A stretch of DNA of 54,292 bases from Collinsella aerofaciens (GTDB taxonomy: Bacteria; Actinomycetota; Coriobacteriia; Coriobacteriales; Coriobacteriaceae): contig NZ_JADMWW010000020.1 of assembly GCF_015548375.1 (NCBI RefSeq), positions 1-54,292 of the forward strand. The letters are read 5' to 3'. Position numbers and translations under genes: made by a program. The notes under the pieces were generated by a model, which was not told the origin of the DNA, ran no database searches, and worked only from the letters and a program-made list of their open reading frames with translations. Positions 43,020-52,520 of the stretch are shown here, one piece after another (positions within the stretch are counted from its first letter, which is position 1; the number at the start of each line of letters is the position of its first letter).

Positions 43020-46000
43020 GACGACGCATCGCTGGGCGGTCGCTCAGCAAAATCCCGAGCTCGAAAAGGAACTTTCGGCTGGTCTGGGCATTCCTGGGCT
43101 GGTGGCGCGCATTATGGTCGCGCACGGCATTGGCTCCATCAAAGAGGGCCAATTGTTTTTGACGCCTTCGCTCGATCGCGACTGGGCCGACCCACTCATT
43201 ATCCCGGGCATGTCGGTCGTTGCCGACCGCGTTGAGCGCGCTATTCGCAACCACGAGCACATTGCAGTCTTTGGCGATTTTGACGTTGACGGCATTACGT
43301 CGACCTGCCTGTTGACCGAGGCGCTGCGCACGTTTGGCGCCGATGTCACGCCGTTTATTCCGCATCGCTTTGATGAGGGCTACGGTCTTTCGCGCGCGGC
43401 ACTCGACCGCGTTAACGAGCTCGCTCGCCCCCAGCTGATCGTGACCGTCGATAACGGCATTGCCGCCAAGGAAGAGGTTTCCTATCTGGAGAGCCTGGGG
43501 ATCGATTTGGTGGTCACGGACCATCACGAGCCCTCCGACCAGGTGCCGCAGGGTGTGCCCCTGACCGACCCCAAGCTCGAGGACGAGGGCCCCTCGCGCG
43601 AGCTTGCCGGTGCTGGTGTGGCGCTCAAGCTGGTGCAAGTCCTGGGTGAGCGCCTGGGCAAGCCGTCGTATTGGCGTTCGCTAATCGAGGTCGCGGCGCT
43701 GGGCACCGTGTCCGACATGATGCCGCTCACGCCCGAGAACCGCGCGCTGGTTGCCGAGGGCATCCAGCAGATGCGCGTAACCGCTCGCCCCGGCTATATC
43801 GCGCTTGCCGCGCTCGCCAAGGCGGACCTTTCGAGCATTACGGCGGATGGCCTGTCATTCTCGCTCATTCCCCGCTTAAACGCTGCCGGTCGCATGGCTG
43901 ATCCCAAGCTGGCGCTCGACCTGCTGCTTGCCCGCGATCCCATCGAAGCAAGCGCACTGGCGGCTGAGCTCGAGGAAATCAACCGCCAGCGCCGTGAGAT
44001 CGAGGCGGAGCTCACGCGCGATGCCATGGCAAAGGTCGAGGAGACCTATGACGGCGGACGCGCGATCGTCGTGGGCGGCGAAGGTTGGCACGAGGGCGTC
44101 AAGGGCATCGTGGCAAGCCGTCTGACCAACCGCTACCACGTGCCGGCGCTGCTGTTCTCGATCGAGGACGGTATCGCGCGCGGCTCTGGTCGCTCGGTGG
44201 GCAAAGTTAACCTGTTTGACGCCATCGAACGCTGTTCCGACCTGATGATTCGTCGCGGCGGACATGCCGGTGCGGTGGGTGTGACCATCGAGGCATCCAA
44301 GCTCGATGAGTTCCGCCGTCGCCTTTCCGTCGTGTTGTCCGAGCTTCCCGCCGAGGACTTTGAGGACACCGACGAGGTTGCCGCCACGGTCGACCTTTCC
44401 GAATTGAATATCGAGACCATCGAGCAGATTTCCCGCCTTGAGCCGTTTGGCCAGGGTAATAAGGTGCCGCTGCTGGCTGCCGAGGGCGTGACGATGTGTG
44501 ATCGCGCCGTGGTGGGTAAGACCGGCGAGCACATGCGCTTTGTGGCGACCGATGGCGCCGCGAGTGTGCCGGCTATTATGTTCCGCGTGCCGCAAATCGA
44601 TAAGCTCATCAACTGCGATAGCGCTGTCGACTTGGTGTTCGAGGCCGTTGCCGAGCATTGGCAGGGTCGTGTGAAGCCCAAGCTCATGGTCAAGGATGTT
44701 CTGGTCCGCGATACCACGCTGCCCAGCGTCGACGATCCGGCATGCGAGCTTCGTCGTGGCGTGCAGCCGGCGGATTCCGGCCTGCGCTTGGAGTCGCGCA
44801 AGCGCGAGACGCTCGCCCAGCTTTCCTATACCGAGCTCACGCGCTCGCTTATCCATAGCTTTATCGGCTCGAACCAGCCACATCGCGCGCAGGTCGAGGC
44901 GCTCGATGCCCTGGCCGATCACCAAAGTGTTCTGGCCGTTATGGGAACGGGGCGCGGCAAGTCGCTCATCTTCCATGTGCATGCCGCGCGTGAGGCGGTG
45001 CTTCGCGGACGTTCGAGCATCTTTGTCTATCCGCTGCGTGCGCTCGTTGCCGACCAGGCCTATCACCTCTCGTCGACGATGGCAGCGCTCGGTATTGGTG
45101 TTGGCGTGCTGACCGGCGAGACCGTGGAGGCCGCACGCGATGATGTGTTCGCCGGCCTAGCTTCGGGCCGCACCGGTATCGTGCTCACGACGCCCGAGTT
45201 CCTATCTATCCACCGTGACCGCTTCGCACGTTCGGGCCGCATCGGCTTTGTCGTTATCGACGAGGCGCACCACGCCGGCCTTGCCAAGGGCGGCGACCGC
45301 AGCGCCTATCTCGACATGCCCGATATCCTCAAAGCCCTGGGCGACCCGGTCGTTATGGCTGCGACGGCCACCGCGACGGCTCCGGTCGTGGCCGAGCTTG
45401 CCCGCATGCTGCCGATCACTCGCACGGTGGTCGACGAGACGGTGCGCGAGAACCTGCGGCTCGAGGACGACCGTGATCTTGCAAGTCGCGAGAACCGTTT
45501 GGTGTCGATTGTGGCGACGGGGGAAAAGACCGTCATCTACGTCAATTCGCGCGACCAGTCCGTGGCGCTCGCCAAGACGTTGCGCAAGCGTGTGCCCGAT
45601 TGCGCAACCCATATCGCGTTCTATAACGCGGGGCTTGCGCGTTCCGATCGCCGTCGCGTGGAGGAAGCATTCCGAGACGGAAGCCTCAGCTGCATCGTCT
45701 CGACCTCCGCCTTTGGCGAGGGCGTCAACCTTCCCGATATTCGCCATGTCGTGCTCTATCACATGCCGTTTGGCGGCATTGAGTTTAACCAGATGAGCGG
45801 CCGTGCCGGTCGCGATGGCCAGCCCGCCGTGATCCATCTGCTCTATTCGTCGCGCGACGCCCGCATTAACGAGCGCCTACTCGACTGCTATGCGCCCGAG
45901 CGCGACGAGCTCGTCACGCTCTATCGCGCGCTGCAGACCATGTGGCGCTCCAACCGCGGCAAAACCGGGGACGATTCCTTTAGCGCGAGCGATATCGACA

Positions 46001-46293
46001 TCGCACAGATGTGCCTTGCCATCGATGCTCGCACGCCGGTCGACGAGCGTTCGGTGGAAAGCGGCCTGGGAATCTTCGAAGAGCTTGGTTTTTGTCGAGT
46101 TTCGGGGTTTGACGACACCCGTCGCATCGCGATGGCCGAAAACCCCGGCCGCGTGCAATTGAGTAGGTCAATTCGCTATTTGGAGGGCTTGCGCTCGCGC
46201 ATGGAGTTTTCGGCTTTCCGGAGCTGGGCGCTCGATTCGTGCGCTTCTGATATGCTAGCCAAAGTTAACCGCCCGATCGTACCGCGGGCCTAG
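43006..46293 (+). CDS. recJ: RecJ exonuclease fused to RecQ-type helicase
   Basis: A 1095-residue protein. Residues ~1-580 are RecJ, a 5'-3' single-strand DNA exonuclease of recombination repair: DHH motif I DFDVDG at 91-96, VDNGI, VVTDHHEP, GTVSDMMPL, the DHHA1 segment RRGGHAGAVG, then an OB-like domain. After about residue 600 comes an SF2 helicase: Walker A GTGRGKS (647-653), DEAH (752-755), AATATATAP, AFGEGVNLPD and motif VI QMSGRAGRDG (929-938), as in RecQ. The tail after the helicase core resembles the extra C-terminal domain of long Bacillus-type RecJ; RQC and HRDC domains are not seen. All catalytic motifs look intact in both halves. Frame use is continuous, so it is a true fusion. 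It lies 15 bases upstream of rel. Confidence 0.9.
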   Translation: MSSLKTTHRWAVAQQNPELEKELSAGLGIPGLVARIMVAHGIGSIKEGQLFLTPSLDRDWADPLIIPGMSVVADRVERAIRNHEHIAVFGDFDVDGITSTCLLTEALRTFGADVTPFIPHRFDEGYGLSRAALDRVNELARPQLIVTVDNGIAAKEEVSYLESLGIDLVVTDHHEPSDQVPQGVPLTDPKLEDEGPSRELAGAGVALKLVQVLGERLGKPSYWRSLIEVAALGTVSDMMPLTPENRALVAEGIQQMRVTARPGYIALAALAKADLSSITADGLSFSLIPRLNAAGRMADPKLALDLLLARDPIEASALAAELEEINRQRREIEAELTRDAMAKVEETYDGGRAIVVGGEGWHEGVKGIVASRLTNRYHVPALLFSIEDGIARGSGRSVGKVNLFDAIERCSDLMIRRGGHAGAVGVTIEASKLDEFRRRLSVVLSELPAEDFEDTDEVAATVDLSELNIETIEQISRLEPFGQGNKVPLLAAEGVTMCDRAVVGKTGEHMRFVATDGAASVPAIMFRVPQIDKLINCDSAVDLVFEAVAEHWQGRVKPKLMVKDVLVRDTTLPSVDDPACELRRGVQPADSGLRLESRKRETLAQLSYTELTRSLIHSFIGSNQPHRAQVEALDALADHQSVLAVMGTGRGKSLIFHVHAAREAVLRGRSSIFVYPLRALVADQAYHLSSTMAALGIGVGVLTGETVEAARDDVFAGLASGRTGIVLTTPEFLSIHRDRFARSGRIGFVVIDEAHHAGLAKGGDRSAYLDMPDILKALGDPVVMAATATATAPVVAELARMLPITRTVVDETVRENLRLEDDRDLASRENRLVSIVATGEKTVIYVNSRDQSVALAKTLRKRVPDCATHIAFYNAGLARSDRRRVEEAFRDGSLSCIVSTSAFGEGVNLPDIRHVVLYHMPFGGIEFNQMSGRAGRDGQPAVIHLLYSSRDARINERLLDCYAPERDELVTLYRALQTMWRSNRGKTGDDSFSASDIDIAQMCLAIDARTPVDERSVESGLGIFEELGFCRVSGFDDTRRIAMAENPGRVQLSRSIRYLEGLRSRMEFSAFRSWALDSCASDMLAKVNRPIVPRA

Positions 46294-46308
46294 GGGAAGG
46301 GGACCTCG

Positions 46309-48669
46309 ATGGATGCCGCAGCCCGTACCGCCCATGATTCCACCCTCCAGCCGTTTTCGGAGATGGAGCACTATAAGCATGCCGATGAGCTGCCGCCCGA
46401 GATTGTGGCGGACAGCTACGACAAGCTGGAGCGCCTGTGCCTCAAATATATGAATGAGGACGACTTCTCCAAGGTGGAGCAGGCCTACTGCTTTGCCGCC
46501 GAGAAGCACTGCAACCAAAAGCGCCGCTCGGGCGAGATGTACATTAACCATCCCGTCGAGGTTGCCATCATTTTGGCCGATCTCAAGATGGACTGCGATG
46601 TGGTGTGCGCCGCGCTGCTGCACGATACCGTTGAGGATACAGAGACCTCGCTTGCCGATGTTTCCGGCCTGTTTGGCGATACGGTGGCCGAGCTCGTCGA
46701 TGGCGTGACCAAGCTCACCAACATCGAAGTCGACAGCATGGACGAGAAGCAGGCCCTCACGCTGCGCAAGATGTTCCTCGCCATGTCCAAGGACATCCGC
46801 GTCATCATCGTTAAACTTGCCGACCGTCTGCACAACATGCGAACGCTGGCAGCCCTGCGCGAGGATCGTCGCCTGTTTAAGGCTCGCGAGACCATGGACG
46901 TGTACGCGCCCTTGGCCGACCGCCTGGGCATGAGCTCTATTAAGTGGGAGCTCGAGGACCTGTCCTTCTTCTACCTGGAGCCCGATGCCTACCAGCGCAT
47001 CGCGCGCATGGTGGCTGAGTCGCGCGAGGTCCGCGAGCGCTACCTTGCCGAGACCATCAAGACGCTTACCGATGAGCTCAACCGCATTGGTCTGGAGGAC
47101 TTCCAGATCAACGGCCGCTCCAAGCACTATTGGTCCATCTACCAAAAGATGAAGCGCAAGGGCAAGGAGTTCTCCGAGATCTACGACCTGGTGGCGCTGC
47201 GCGTAATTACCCATTCGGTGCGCGATTGCTACTCCACGCTCGGTGCGGTGCATACGCTGTGGCACCCCATGCCTGGTCGCTTTAAAGACTATATCGCCAT
47301 GCCCAAGGTCAATAACTACCAGTCGCTCCACACGACGGTCATCGGCCCTACGGCTCGTCCGCTCGAGATTCAGATTCGAACCTACGAGATGCATGAGCAG
47401 GCCGAGTACGGCATTGCCGCCCACTGGCTATATAAGAAGTCGGGCGGATCGTCTGCTTCCAAGACCAATGACGCTCAACGTTTGGACGACCAGATCAACT
47501 GGCTCAAGCATTCGCTCGATTGGGCGGCTTCCGACGAGATTACCGATGCCAAGGAATACCTGCACTCGCTGAAGGTCGATCTGTTCGATCAGGAGATCTT
47601 TGTCTTCACGCCCAAAGGCGAGGTCATGGCGCTTCGTGCTGGCTCCACGCCGCTCGACTTTGCCTATGCCGTTCATACCGAGGTGGGAAACCATTGCGTC
47701 GGCGCCAAAATCAACGGTGCGGTGGCTCCGCTCACGCACGAGATCAAGACGGGCGACCGCGTTGAAATCCTGACTAACAAGAGTTCCAAGCCGTCGCGCG
47801 ATTGGCTCAAGATCGTTAAGACACCTTCCGCCAAGTCAAAGATCCGCCGCTATTTTGCCGCTGCGACCAAGGACGACGACGCTGCCGCCGGTCGCGATAT
47901 GCTGGCCAAGGACCTGCGTAAGCGTGGCTATGGCATTTCTACGCCGCGTTCGACGCGTGCACTCAACGCCGTGGCGGAGCAGTTTAACTTCAAGCAGCTC
48001 GAGGACCTGTTTGCCGCCGTCGGCGCCGGCAAGGTTGCCCCGCGCGCTGTGGGCAATAAGGTCGAGCAAATCTTGGACCCCAAGCCCGAGGAACAGCTCA
48101 CCAAGGCCGAGGCTATCGCCGAGGTCGTGAAGCAGCCCGCTCGCGGCTCCAACCGCAAGCCGCAAAAGCGCGGCAAGAGCGCCAGTAACGGCATTATCGT
48201 CAAGGGCGAGAGCAACAGCGGCCTGCTGGTCCGTCTGGCTCATTGCTGCAACCCCGTGACGGGTGACGACATCGTCGGCTTCATCACGCGCGGTCGTGGC
48301 GTTTCGGTGCATCGCGCCAACTGCCCCAACGTCAAGGGTCTTATGGAACATCCCGAGCGCATGATCGATGTGGAGTGGGACGGCGCTGCCGACACCCTCT
48401 TCCAGGTCGAGATCGTGGTCGAGTGCCTGGACCGCATGGGCCTGCTCAAGGATGTCACCATTGCCATTGGCGATGCGGGCGGCAATATCCTTTCTGCCGC
48501 CACATCGACCAACCGCGAGGGTATTGCAACCCTGCGCTTCATGGTCGAGATCTCGGACGCGAGCGGTCTGGATCCGCTGCTGGCTTCCATCAGCAGTGTC
48601 GATTCGGTCTACGACGCTCGCCGTCTTATGCCCGGCGAAGGCGGAGCTCAGCTCAAACGCCGTGTGTAG
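46309..48669 (+). CDS. rel: Bifunctional (p)ppGpp synthetase/hydrolase
   Basis: A 786-residue Rel protein of the stringent response. The HD hydrolase domain (about 45-200) has the HD pair at 105-106 (LHDTVEDTE). The synthetase domain (about 240-360) has the YDLVALRVI and NYQSLHTTVIGP motifs and an EIQIRT block. A TGS domain (EIFVFTPKGEVMAL) and a C-terminal ACT domain (about the last 80 residues) complete it. Both catalytic domains look intact, so it should make and degrade the alarmone. AAGGGGAC lies before the ATG. It is co-transcribed with the RecJ-RecQ gene and ends in a hairpin. Confidence 0.95.
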   Translation: MDAAARTAHDSTLQPFSEMEHYKHADELPPEIVADSYDKLERLCLKYMNEDDFSKVEQAYCFAAEKHCNQKRRSGEMYINHPVEVAIILADLKMDCDVVCAALLHDTVEDTETSLADVSGLFGDTVAELVDGVTKLTNIEVDSMDEKQALTLRKMFLAMSKDIRVIIVKLADRLHNMRTLAALREDRRLFKARETMDVYAPLADRLGMSSIKWELEDLSFFYLEPDAYQRIARMVAESREVRERYLAETIKTLTDELNRIGLEDFQINGRSKHYWSIYQKMKRKGKEFSEIYDLVALRVITHSVRDCYSTLGAVHTLWHPMPGRFKDYIAMPKVNNYQSLHTTVIGPTARPLEIQIRTYEMHEQAEYGIAAHWLYKKSGGSSASKTNDAQRLDDQINWLKHSLDWAASDEITDAKEYLHSLKVDLFDQEIFVFTPKGEVMALRAGSTPLDFAYAVHTEVGNHCVGAKINGAVAPLTHEIKTGDRVEILTNKSSKPSRDWLKIVKTPSAKSKIRRYFAAATKDDDAAAGRDMLAKDLRKRGYGISTPRSTRALNAVAEQFNFKQLEDLFAAVGAGKVAPRAVGNKVEQILDPKPEEQLTKAEAIAEVVKQPARGSNRKPQKRGKSASNGIIVKGESNSGLLVRLAHCCNPVTGDDIVGFITRGRGVSVHRANCPNVKGLMEHPERMIDVEWDGAADTLFQVEIVVECLDRMGLLKDVTIAIGDAGGNILSAATSTNREGIATLRFMVEISDASGLDPLLASISSVDSVYDARRLMPGEGGAQLKRRV

Positions 48670-48702
48670 GTGCGAGAGCCTCTCAGCATCATAGATATTG
48701 GT

Positions 48703-48740
48703 TACGTTCGAGGCATCGTTTGGTGCCTCGAACGTATTTT
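48703..48740 (+). terminator. Rho-independent terminator after rel
   Basis: TACGTTCGAGGCA (48703-48715) pairs perfectly with TGCCTCGAACGTA (48724-48736), then TTTT. Confidence 0.85.
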
Positions 48741-48757
48741 AGAAGGAGGGTATGCGC

Positions 48758-49441
48758 ATGGGCGATATGACTTTGGACCTGACACCCCGAGGTGCGGCTT
48801 CGATTGAGACACTCGTCAACGGCCCGATTCAGACCAACAGCTACGCCGTGATTTCGAATGACGAGTGCTTAATCGTCGATCCGGCGTGGGAGGGCGAGCG
48901 TCTTGTGGAGCATATCCGCACCGCGCATCCCGAGGTGCGCGTACTCGGCTCTGTCTGCACGCACGGTCATGCCGACCATGTTGGCGGGGTTGCCGGGGTT
49001 CGAGCTGTCGTTGGCGACAGCGCACTATATGAGTTGTGCGCTAAGGACGTGACGGTACCTCGCGCAAATATCGAGGAGCAGCGCGCCATGTGGGGTATCG
49101 AGACGCCCGATCCGGGTGAGCCGACGCGCTTGCTTGCCGAGGGCGATACAATCGAGGTGGGCGACGTCTGTCTGCAGGTGATCGAGACGCCGGGGCATAC
49201 GCCGGGCGGCATCGTCCTGTTCGCCGCGACCGAGCAGGGGAACATCGCCTTTGTGGGCGACACGCTTTTCCCGGGCAGTCACGGTCGTACCGATCTTTCC
49301 GGCGGTGACGAGGCGGCGATTATGCGCTCGCTCTCCAAACTTGCCAAGACGCTTCCGCCCGATACCGTTTGCTTGACGGGCCATGGCGATTCGACCACGA
49401 TGGCGCGCGAACTTATGCAGAACCCGTTTATGCAGATGTAG
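48758..49441 (+). CDS. MBL-fold hydrolase (glyoxalase II-like)
   Basis: A 227-residue metallo-beta-lactamase-fold protein. The metal motif is THGHADH at 68-74 (H69, H71, D73, H74). Further metal ligands are in ETPGHTPGG and GDTLFPGSHGRTD, with a final GHGDSTT. It is closest to small GloB-like thioester hydrolases; the substrate is unproven. The ATG at 48758 is preferred because GGAGGG lies 7 bases upstream; an in-frame ATG six bases earlier sits too close. Confidence 0.85.
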   Translation: MGDMTLDLTPRGAASIETLVNGPIQTNSYAVISNDECLIVDPAWEGERLVEHIRTAHPEVRVLGSVCTHGHADHVGGVAGVRAVVGDSALYELCAKDVTVPRANIEEQRAMWGIETPDPGEPTRLLAEGDTIEVGDVCLQVIETPGHTPGGIVLFAATEQGNIAFVGDTLFPGSHGRTDLSGGDEAAIMRSLSKLAKTLPPDTVCLTGHGDSTTMARELMQNPFMQM

Positions 49442-49567
49442 GCTCGAAGCCGTCTTTCGAACCACGAAGACCGCTCAATCGTCAAGCTATTTTCCCCAGT
49501 GGGTCGATTCTGTGGGGCAAACGGTCAAAATTTGTCCAATCGGATGGTATTCGTGAACAAACGAACG

Positions 49568-49595
49568 TTTATGCTCGGGTATGTCGTGGTAAAAT
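49568..49595 (+). promoter_or_regulatory. Probable fba promoter
   Basis: TTTATG (49568-49573), 16 bases, then TAAAAT (49590-49595), about 40 bases before the fba ATG. The -35 is weak. Confidence 0.4.
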
Positions 49596-49635
49596 CTCAG
49601 GCGTTATCGGAGCAACCTTACAGGAGGTTTCTTTT

Positions 49636-50502
49636 ATGCTCGTCAACGCAGCAGACATGCTCAAGAAGGCCGAGGCCGGCAAGTACGCTCTCGGTGCCTT
49701 CAACACCAACAACCTCGAGTGGACCCTGGCTATTCTCCAGGCCGCCGAGGAGGCCAAGTCTCCGCTGATCCTTCAGTGCACCGCTGGTGCCGCTAAGTGG
49801 ATGGGCGGTTTCAAGGTCTGCGCCGACATGGTCAAGGCTGCCGTCGAGGCCACGGGCGTTACCGTCCCCGTCGCCCTTCACCTCGATCACGGTTCTTACG
49901 AGGACTGCTTCAAGTGCATCGAGGCCGGCTTCACGTCCATCATGTATGACGGCTCTCACGAGGAGACCTTCCAGCTTAACCTCGACCGCACCAAGGAGCT
50001 CGTTGAGCTTGCCCACTCCAAGGGCATGTCCATCGAGGCCGAGGTCGGCGGCATCGGCGGCACCGAGGACGGCGTGACCTCCAACGGCGAGCTCGCTGAC
50101 CCCGCTGAGTGCAAGCAGATTGCTGACCTGGGCGTCGACTTCCTCGCCTGCGGTATCGGCAACATCCACGGCGTGTATCCCGCCGACTGGGCTGGCCTTT
50201 CCTTCGAGCGTCTGGGCGAGATCAAGGCTCAGACCGGCGACCTGCCCCTCGTTCTGCACGGTGGTACCGGCATCCCCGAGGATCAGATCAAGAAGGCCAT
50301 CTCCCTGGGTATCTCCAAGATCAACGTCAACACCGATCTGCAGCTCGTCTTCGCCAAGGGCGTTCGCGAGTATATCGAGGCTGGCAAGGATCAGCAGGGC
50401 AAGGGCTTTGACCCCCGCAAGCTCCTCAAGCCTGGTCGCGACAACATCGTTGCCCGCACCAAGGAGCTCATGGAGGAGTTTGGCTCCGTCAACAAGGCGT
50501 AA
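49636..50502 (+). CDS. fba: Class II fructose-bisphosphate aldolase
   Basis: A 288-residue zinc aldolase of glycolysis, splitting fructose-1,6-bisphosphate. LHLDHGS at 81-87 holds the catalytic Asp84 and zinc ligand His85. GNIHGVYP and LHGGTGIP supply the other zinc histidines and the phosphate loop; KINVNTDLQ is the second phosphate site. AGGAGG lies 7 bases before the ATG. Codon use is strongly biased (repeated GAG, AAG, GGC), as in highly expressed genes. A long hairpin follows. Confidence 0.94.
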   Translation: MLVNAADMLKKAEAGKYALGAFNTNNLEWTLAILQAAEEAKSPLILQCTAGAAKWMGGFKVCADMVKAAVEATGVTVPVALHLDHGSYEDCFKCIEAGFTSIMYDGSHEETFQLNLDRTKELVELAHSKGMSIEAEVGGIGGTEDGVTSNGELADPAECKQIADLGVDFLACGIGNIHGVYPADWAGLSFERLGEIKAQTGDLPLVLHGGTGIPEDQIKKAISLGISKINVNTDLQLVFAKGVREYIEAGKDQQGKGFDPRKLLKPGRDNIVARTKELMEEFGSVNKA

Positions 50503-50524
50503 GTAGCGGTTTAACTTTCCCGTC

Positions 50525-50617
50525 GGAGGTCCCGTTCACCCTACGCTTTTCCCTTGCGCTCACCTGGCTTTGCCAGAAGTCGCGCAATGGGAAAAGCTTC
50601 GGGTGAACGGGGCCTCC
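50525..50617. repeat. 93-base hairpin with ~35-bp arms after fba
   Basis: The arm 50525-50559 (GGAGGTCCCGTTCACCC...) and the arm 50582-50617 (...GGGTGAACGGGGCCTCC) pair along nearly their whole length with few mismatches. A small inner CTGGC/GCCAG stem lies in the loop. Only a weak T-run follows, so it may act as a terminator, an RNase III-type processing site or a dispersed palindromic element. Confidence 0.8.
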
Positions 50618-50695
50618 TTCGTTAACTCGCCACAGGGTTACTGGGCTGAATTCATTTTTTATAGGTACCGTTTATCGGTGTTGAGGGTTCCTTTA

Positions 50696-50724
50696 TTGGG
50701 GCTTTCTTTTTATCTCGCTACAAT
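50696..50724 (+). promoter_or_regulatory. Promoter for the transglutaminase-like gene
   Basis: TTGGGG (50696-50701), 17 bases, then TACAAT (50719-50724). It lies in a T-rich stretch 35 bases before the chosen start codon. It decides against the earlier in-frame ATG at 50723, which would be inside the -10. Confidence 0.55.
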
Positions 50725-50758
50725 GGACTTCAAGAGTTCTAATGACTTGGAGTTTGGT

Positions 50759-52192
50759 ATGGCTGTTATTAATGTGCTGCCTTCGGATGGGAAGGTTATT
50801 GACGAGGGTCCTGTTGGTTGCTCTGTTGATGTTTGCAATGATGACTTCCGTTTTCTAGATGTTGGCTTGCCACCCGAGATTCTGCGTTTAAAGGACGCGG
50901 GGTATCTTTCGCAGGCTATTGAGGCTTGCGACCGCCTACTTGCCCAAGATCCCGATCCCTCGCTTGCTGCCTGCGTTCGTGCCGAGCGGTATCGCATGCT
51001 TGAGACGCCGCTTCATTTTTCGGTGTCGCGCGATCGAGCTATTGCGATGATTCGCGAGGAGTGGCCTGAGTTTACCGAGGAGCAGTTTGACGATCTGATT
51101 GACCGTAAGCGTATTGACTGGCGCTTTATCGATGGCGAGCTGTTCGTTCTCGACAACTTCCTCGATTCGCTTCGCGTATATCCCAAAGAGGTCCCCGGCA
51201 TGCGTCCCGATTCTACGGACGGAATAGCACTGCGCGACGAGATGCTCAAGGAGATGGAGTCACAAAACGGATTGGCTCGCGTCATTACGCTTAAAGCGTC
51301 CGTGTCTGTCCCCGGCGCTCTGGAGGGAGAGACCGTTTGCGCTTGGCTTCCCGTCGCGGCTGCCTGCCGTCAGCAGTCTCGGGTCGAGATTCTCGACATG
51401 ACGCCGGAGGGTGCTGTTGCTCCCGCGAACGCTTCGGCGCGTACCGCCTCGTGGTCTTCTTCGAGTGAGCGCTCATTCTCGGTGACTTATCGTTATCACA
51501 TCGATGCTGCTTATTGTGATGTCTACGGTGGCACACTTCCGGTTCATCCGCGTATGGACGCGCCTCTGCCCGAGGATATTTCCGAGGACCGTCCGCACAT
51601 TGCATTCACGCCGTATCTGCAGCAGCTGACGGCCGGTGTTGTTGACGGACTCGAGGATCCGCTCGATCGCGCTCGTGCTATCTATGATTATCTGACGCAG
51701 CATATCGACTATCGCTATCAGCCGCCGTACTTGCTTTTGGGATCTATTGCCGATGACTGCGCGCATTCGCTCCGCGGCGATTGCGGCGTTATGGCGCTCA
51801 CGTTTATCACCATGTGCCGTATCGCGGGCGTGCCTGCCCGTTGGCAGAGCGGCCTGTACGTTGCGCCCGATTCGGTGGGGTCGCACGACTGGGCAGAGTT
51901 CTATACGCCGCAGACCGGTTGGCTCAACGCCGACGTGTCATTTGGATCTTCTGCTCACAGGATGGGGGAGGAGTGGCGCCGCCGTCACTACTTTGGCAAT
52001 CTCGACCCATGGCGTATGGTGGCCAACAATCGATTCCAGGCAGAGTTTGAGTCCTCTTTCGACGGCATGCGCGAGGACCCTTACGATAACCAGATGGGTG
52101 AGGCTTCGGTCGACGGTCGCGGATGCCGTCAGCGCGAGATGCTACGCACGGTCGAACTCATCGAAATGCTCGAAGTTCCATTTTCGGACTAA
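50759..52192 (+). CDS. Transglutaminase-like domain protein
   Basis: A 477-residue protein from the chosen ATG (GGAG 6 bases upstream). The C-terminal region (about 300-420) is a transglutaminase/protease-like domain. The Cys is in LRGDCGVMALTFITMCR, the His in GSHDWAEFY and the Asp in GWLNADVSFG, giving an intact Cys-His-Asp triad. The N-terminal ~240 residues are helical and have no recognised fold. No signal peptide, so it is probably cytoplasmic. The reaction may be peptide cleavage or cross-linking; the substrate is unknown. It has less codon bias than fba. Confidence 0.8.
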   Translation: MAVINVLPSDGKVIDEGPVGCSVDVCNDDFRFLDVGLPPEILRLKDAGYLSQAIEACDRLLAQDPDPSLAACVRAERYRMLETPLHFSVSRDRAIAMIREEWPEFTEEQFDDLIDRKRIDWRFIDGELFVLDNFLDSLRVYPKEVPGMRPDSTDGIALRDEMLKEMESQNGLARVITLKASVSVPGALEGETVCAWLPVAAACRQQSRVEILDMTPEGAVAPANASARTASWSSSSERSFSVTYRYHIDAAYCDVYGGTLPVHPRMDAPLPEDISEDRPHIAFTPYLQQLTAGVVDGLEDPLDRARAIYDYLTQHIDYRYQPPYLLLGSIADDCAHSLRGDCGVMALTFITMCRIAGVPARWQSGLYVAPDSVGSHDWAEFYTPQTGWLNADVSFGSSAHRMGEEWRRRHYFGNLDPWRMVANNRFQAEFESSFDGMREDPYDNQMGEASVDGRGCRQREMLRTVELIEMLEVPFSD

Positions 52193-52231
52193 TCGGTAGA
52201 AAGCTGTGATAAACTAACTCACGCATTGCGT

Positions 52232-52318
52232 GCCCGAGTGGCGGAATTGGCAGACGCAGTGGACTCAAAATCCACCGTTGGCAACAACGTGCGAGTTCGA
52301 GTCTCGCCTCGGGCACCA
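52232..52318 (+). tRNA. tRNA-Leu (anticodon CAA)
   Basis: The 7-bp acceptor stem GCCCGAG/CTCGGGC is closed by discriminator A and an encoded CCA (52316-52318). The anticodon stem is GTGGA/TCCAC with loop CTCAAAA, giving anticodon CAA (reads UUG). A long variable arm fits a class II tRNA. The T arm contains GTTCGAGTC. A -10-like TGATAAACT lies about 20 bases upstream. Confidence 0.97.
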
Positions 52319-52337
52319 TACATGCAAGTGAGCGTTC

Positions 52338-52360
52338 AAGGGGGTTGCGGCCCCCTTTTT
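52338..52360 (+). terminator. Terminator after tRNA-Leu
   Basis: AAGGGGG, loop TTGCGG, CCCCCTTTTT. Confidence 0.85.
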
Positions 52361-52479
52361 CGTGCCGAACTCGCGTGAGCGCGCGGAGCGTTAAGCAAAC
52401 AGGCCTGTGGCCTGTTTGTAGCGGAGCGTGGCGAGGGCGCCATGCGCCCGAAGCCCGGGGCTTCGCGAAGCGAAGTCCC

Positions 52480-52510
52480 TTCGAGTCTCGCCTCGGGCAC
52501 CATACATGCA
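52480..52510 (+). repeat. Direct repeat of the tRNA-Leu 3' end
   Basis: The 31 bases are identical to 52296-52326, which covers the T arm, the 3' acceptor strand, CCA and 8 bases beyond. The rest of the tRNA is missing here. A second copy of the terminator follows at 52521. The two copies are 184 bases apart and enclose a palindrome (CAAACAGGCC TGTGGCCTGTTTG) and other GC-rich stems, with no gene. Confidence 0.85.
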
Positions 52511-52520
52511 CCTGCGCTTC

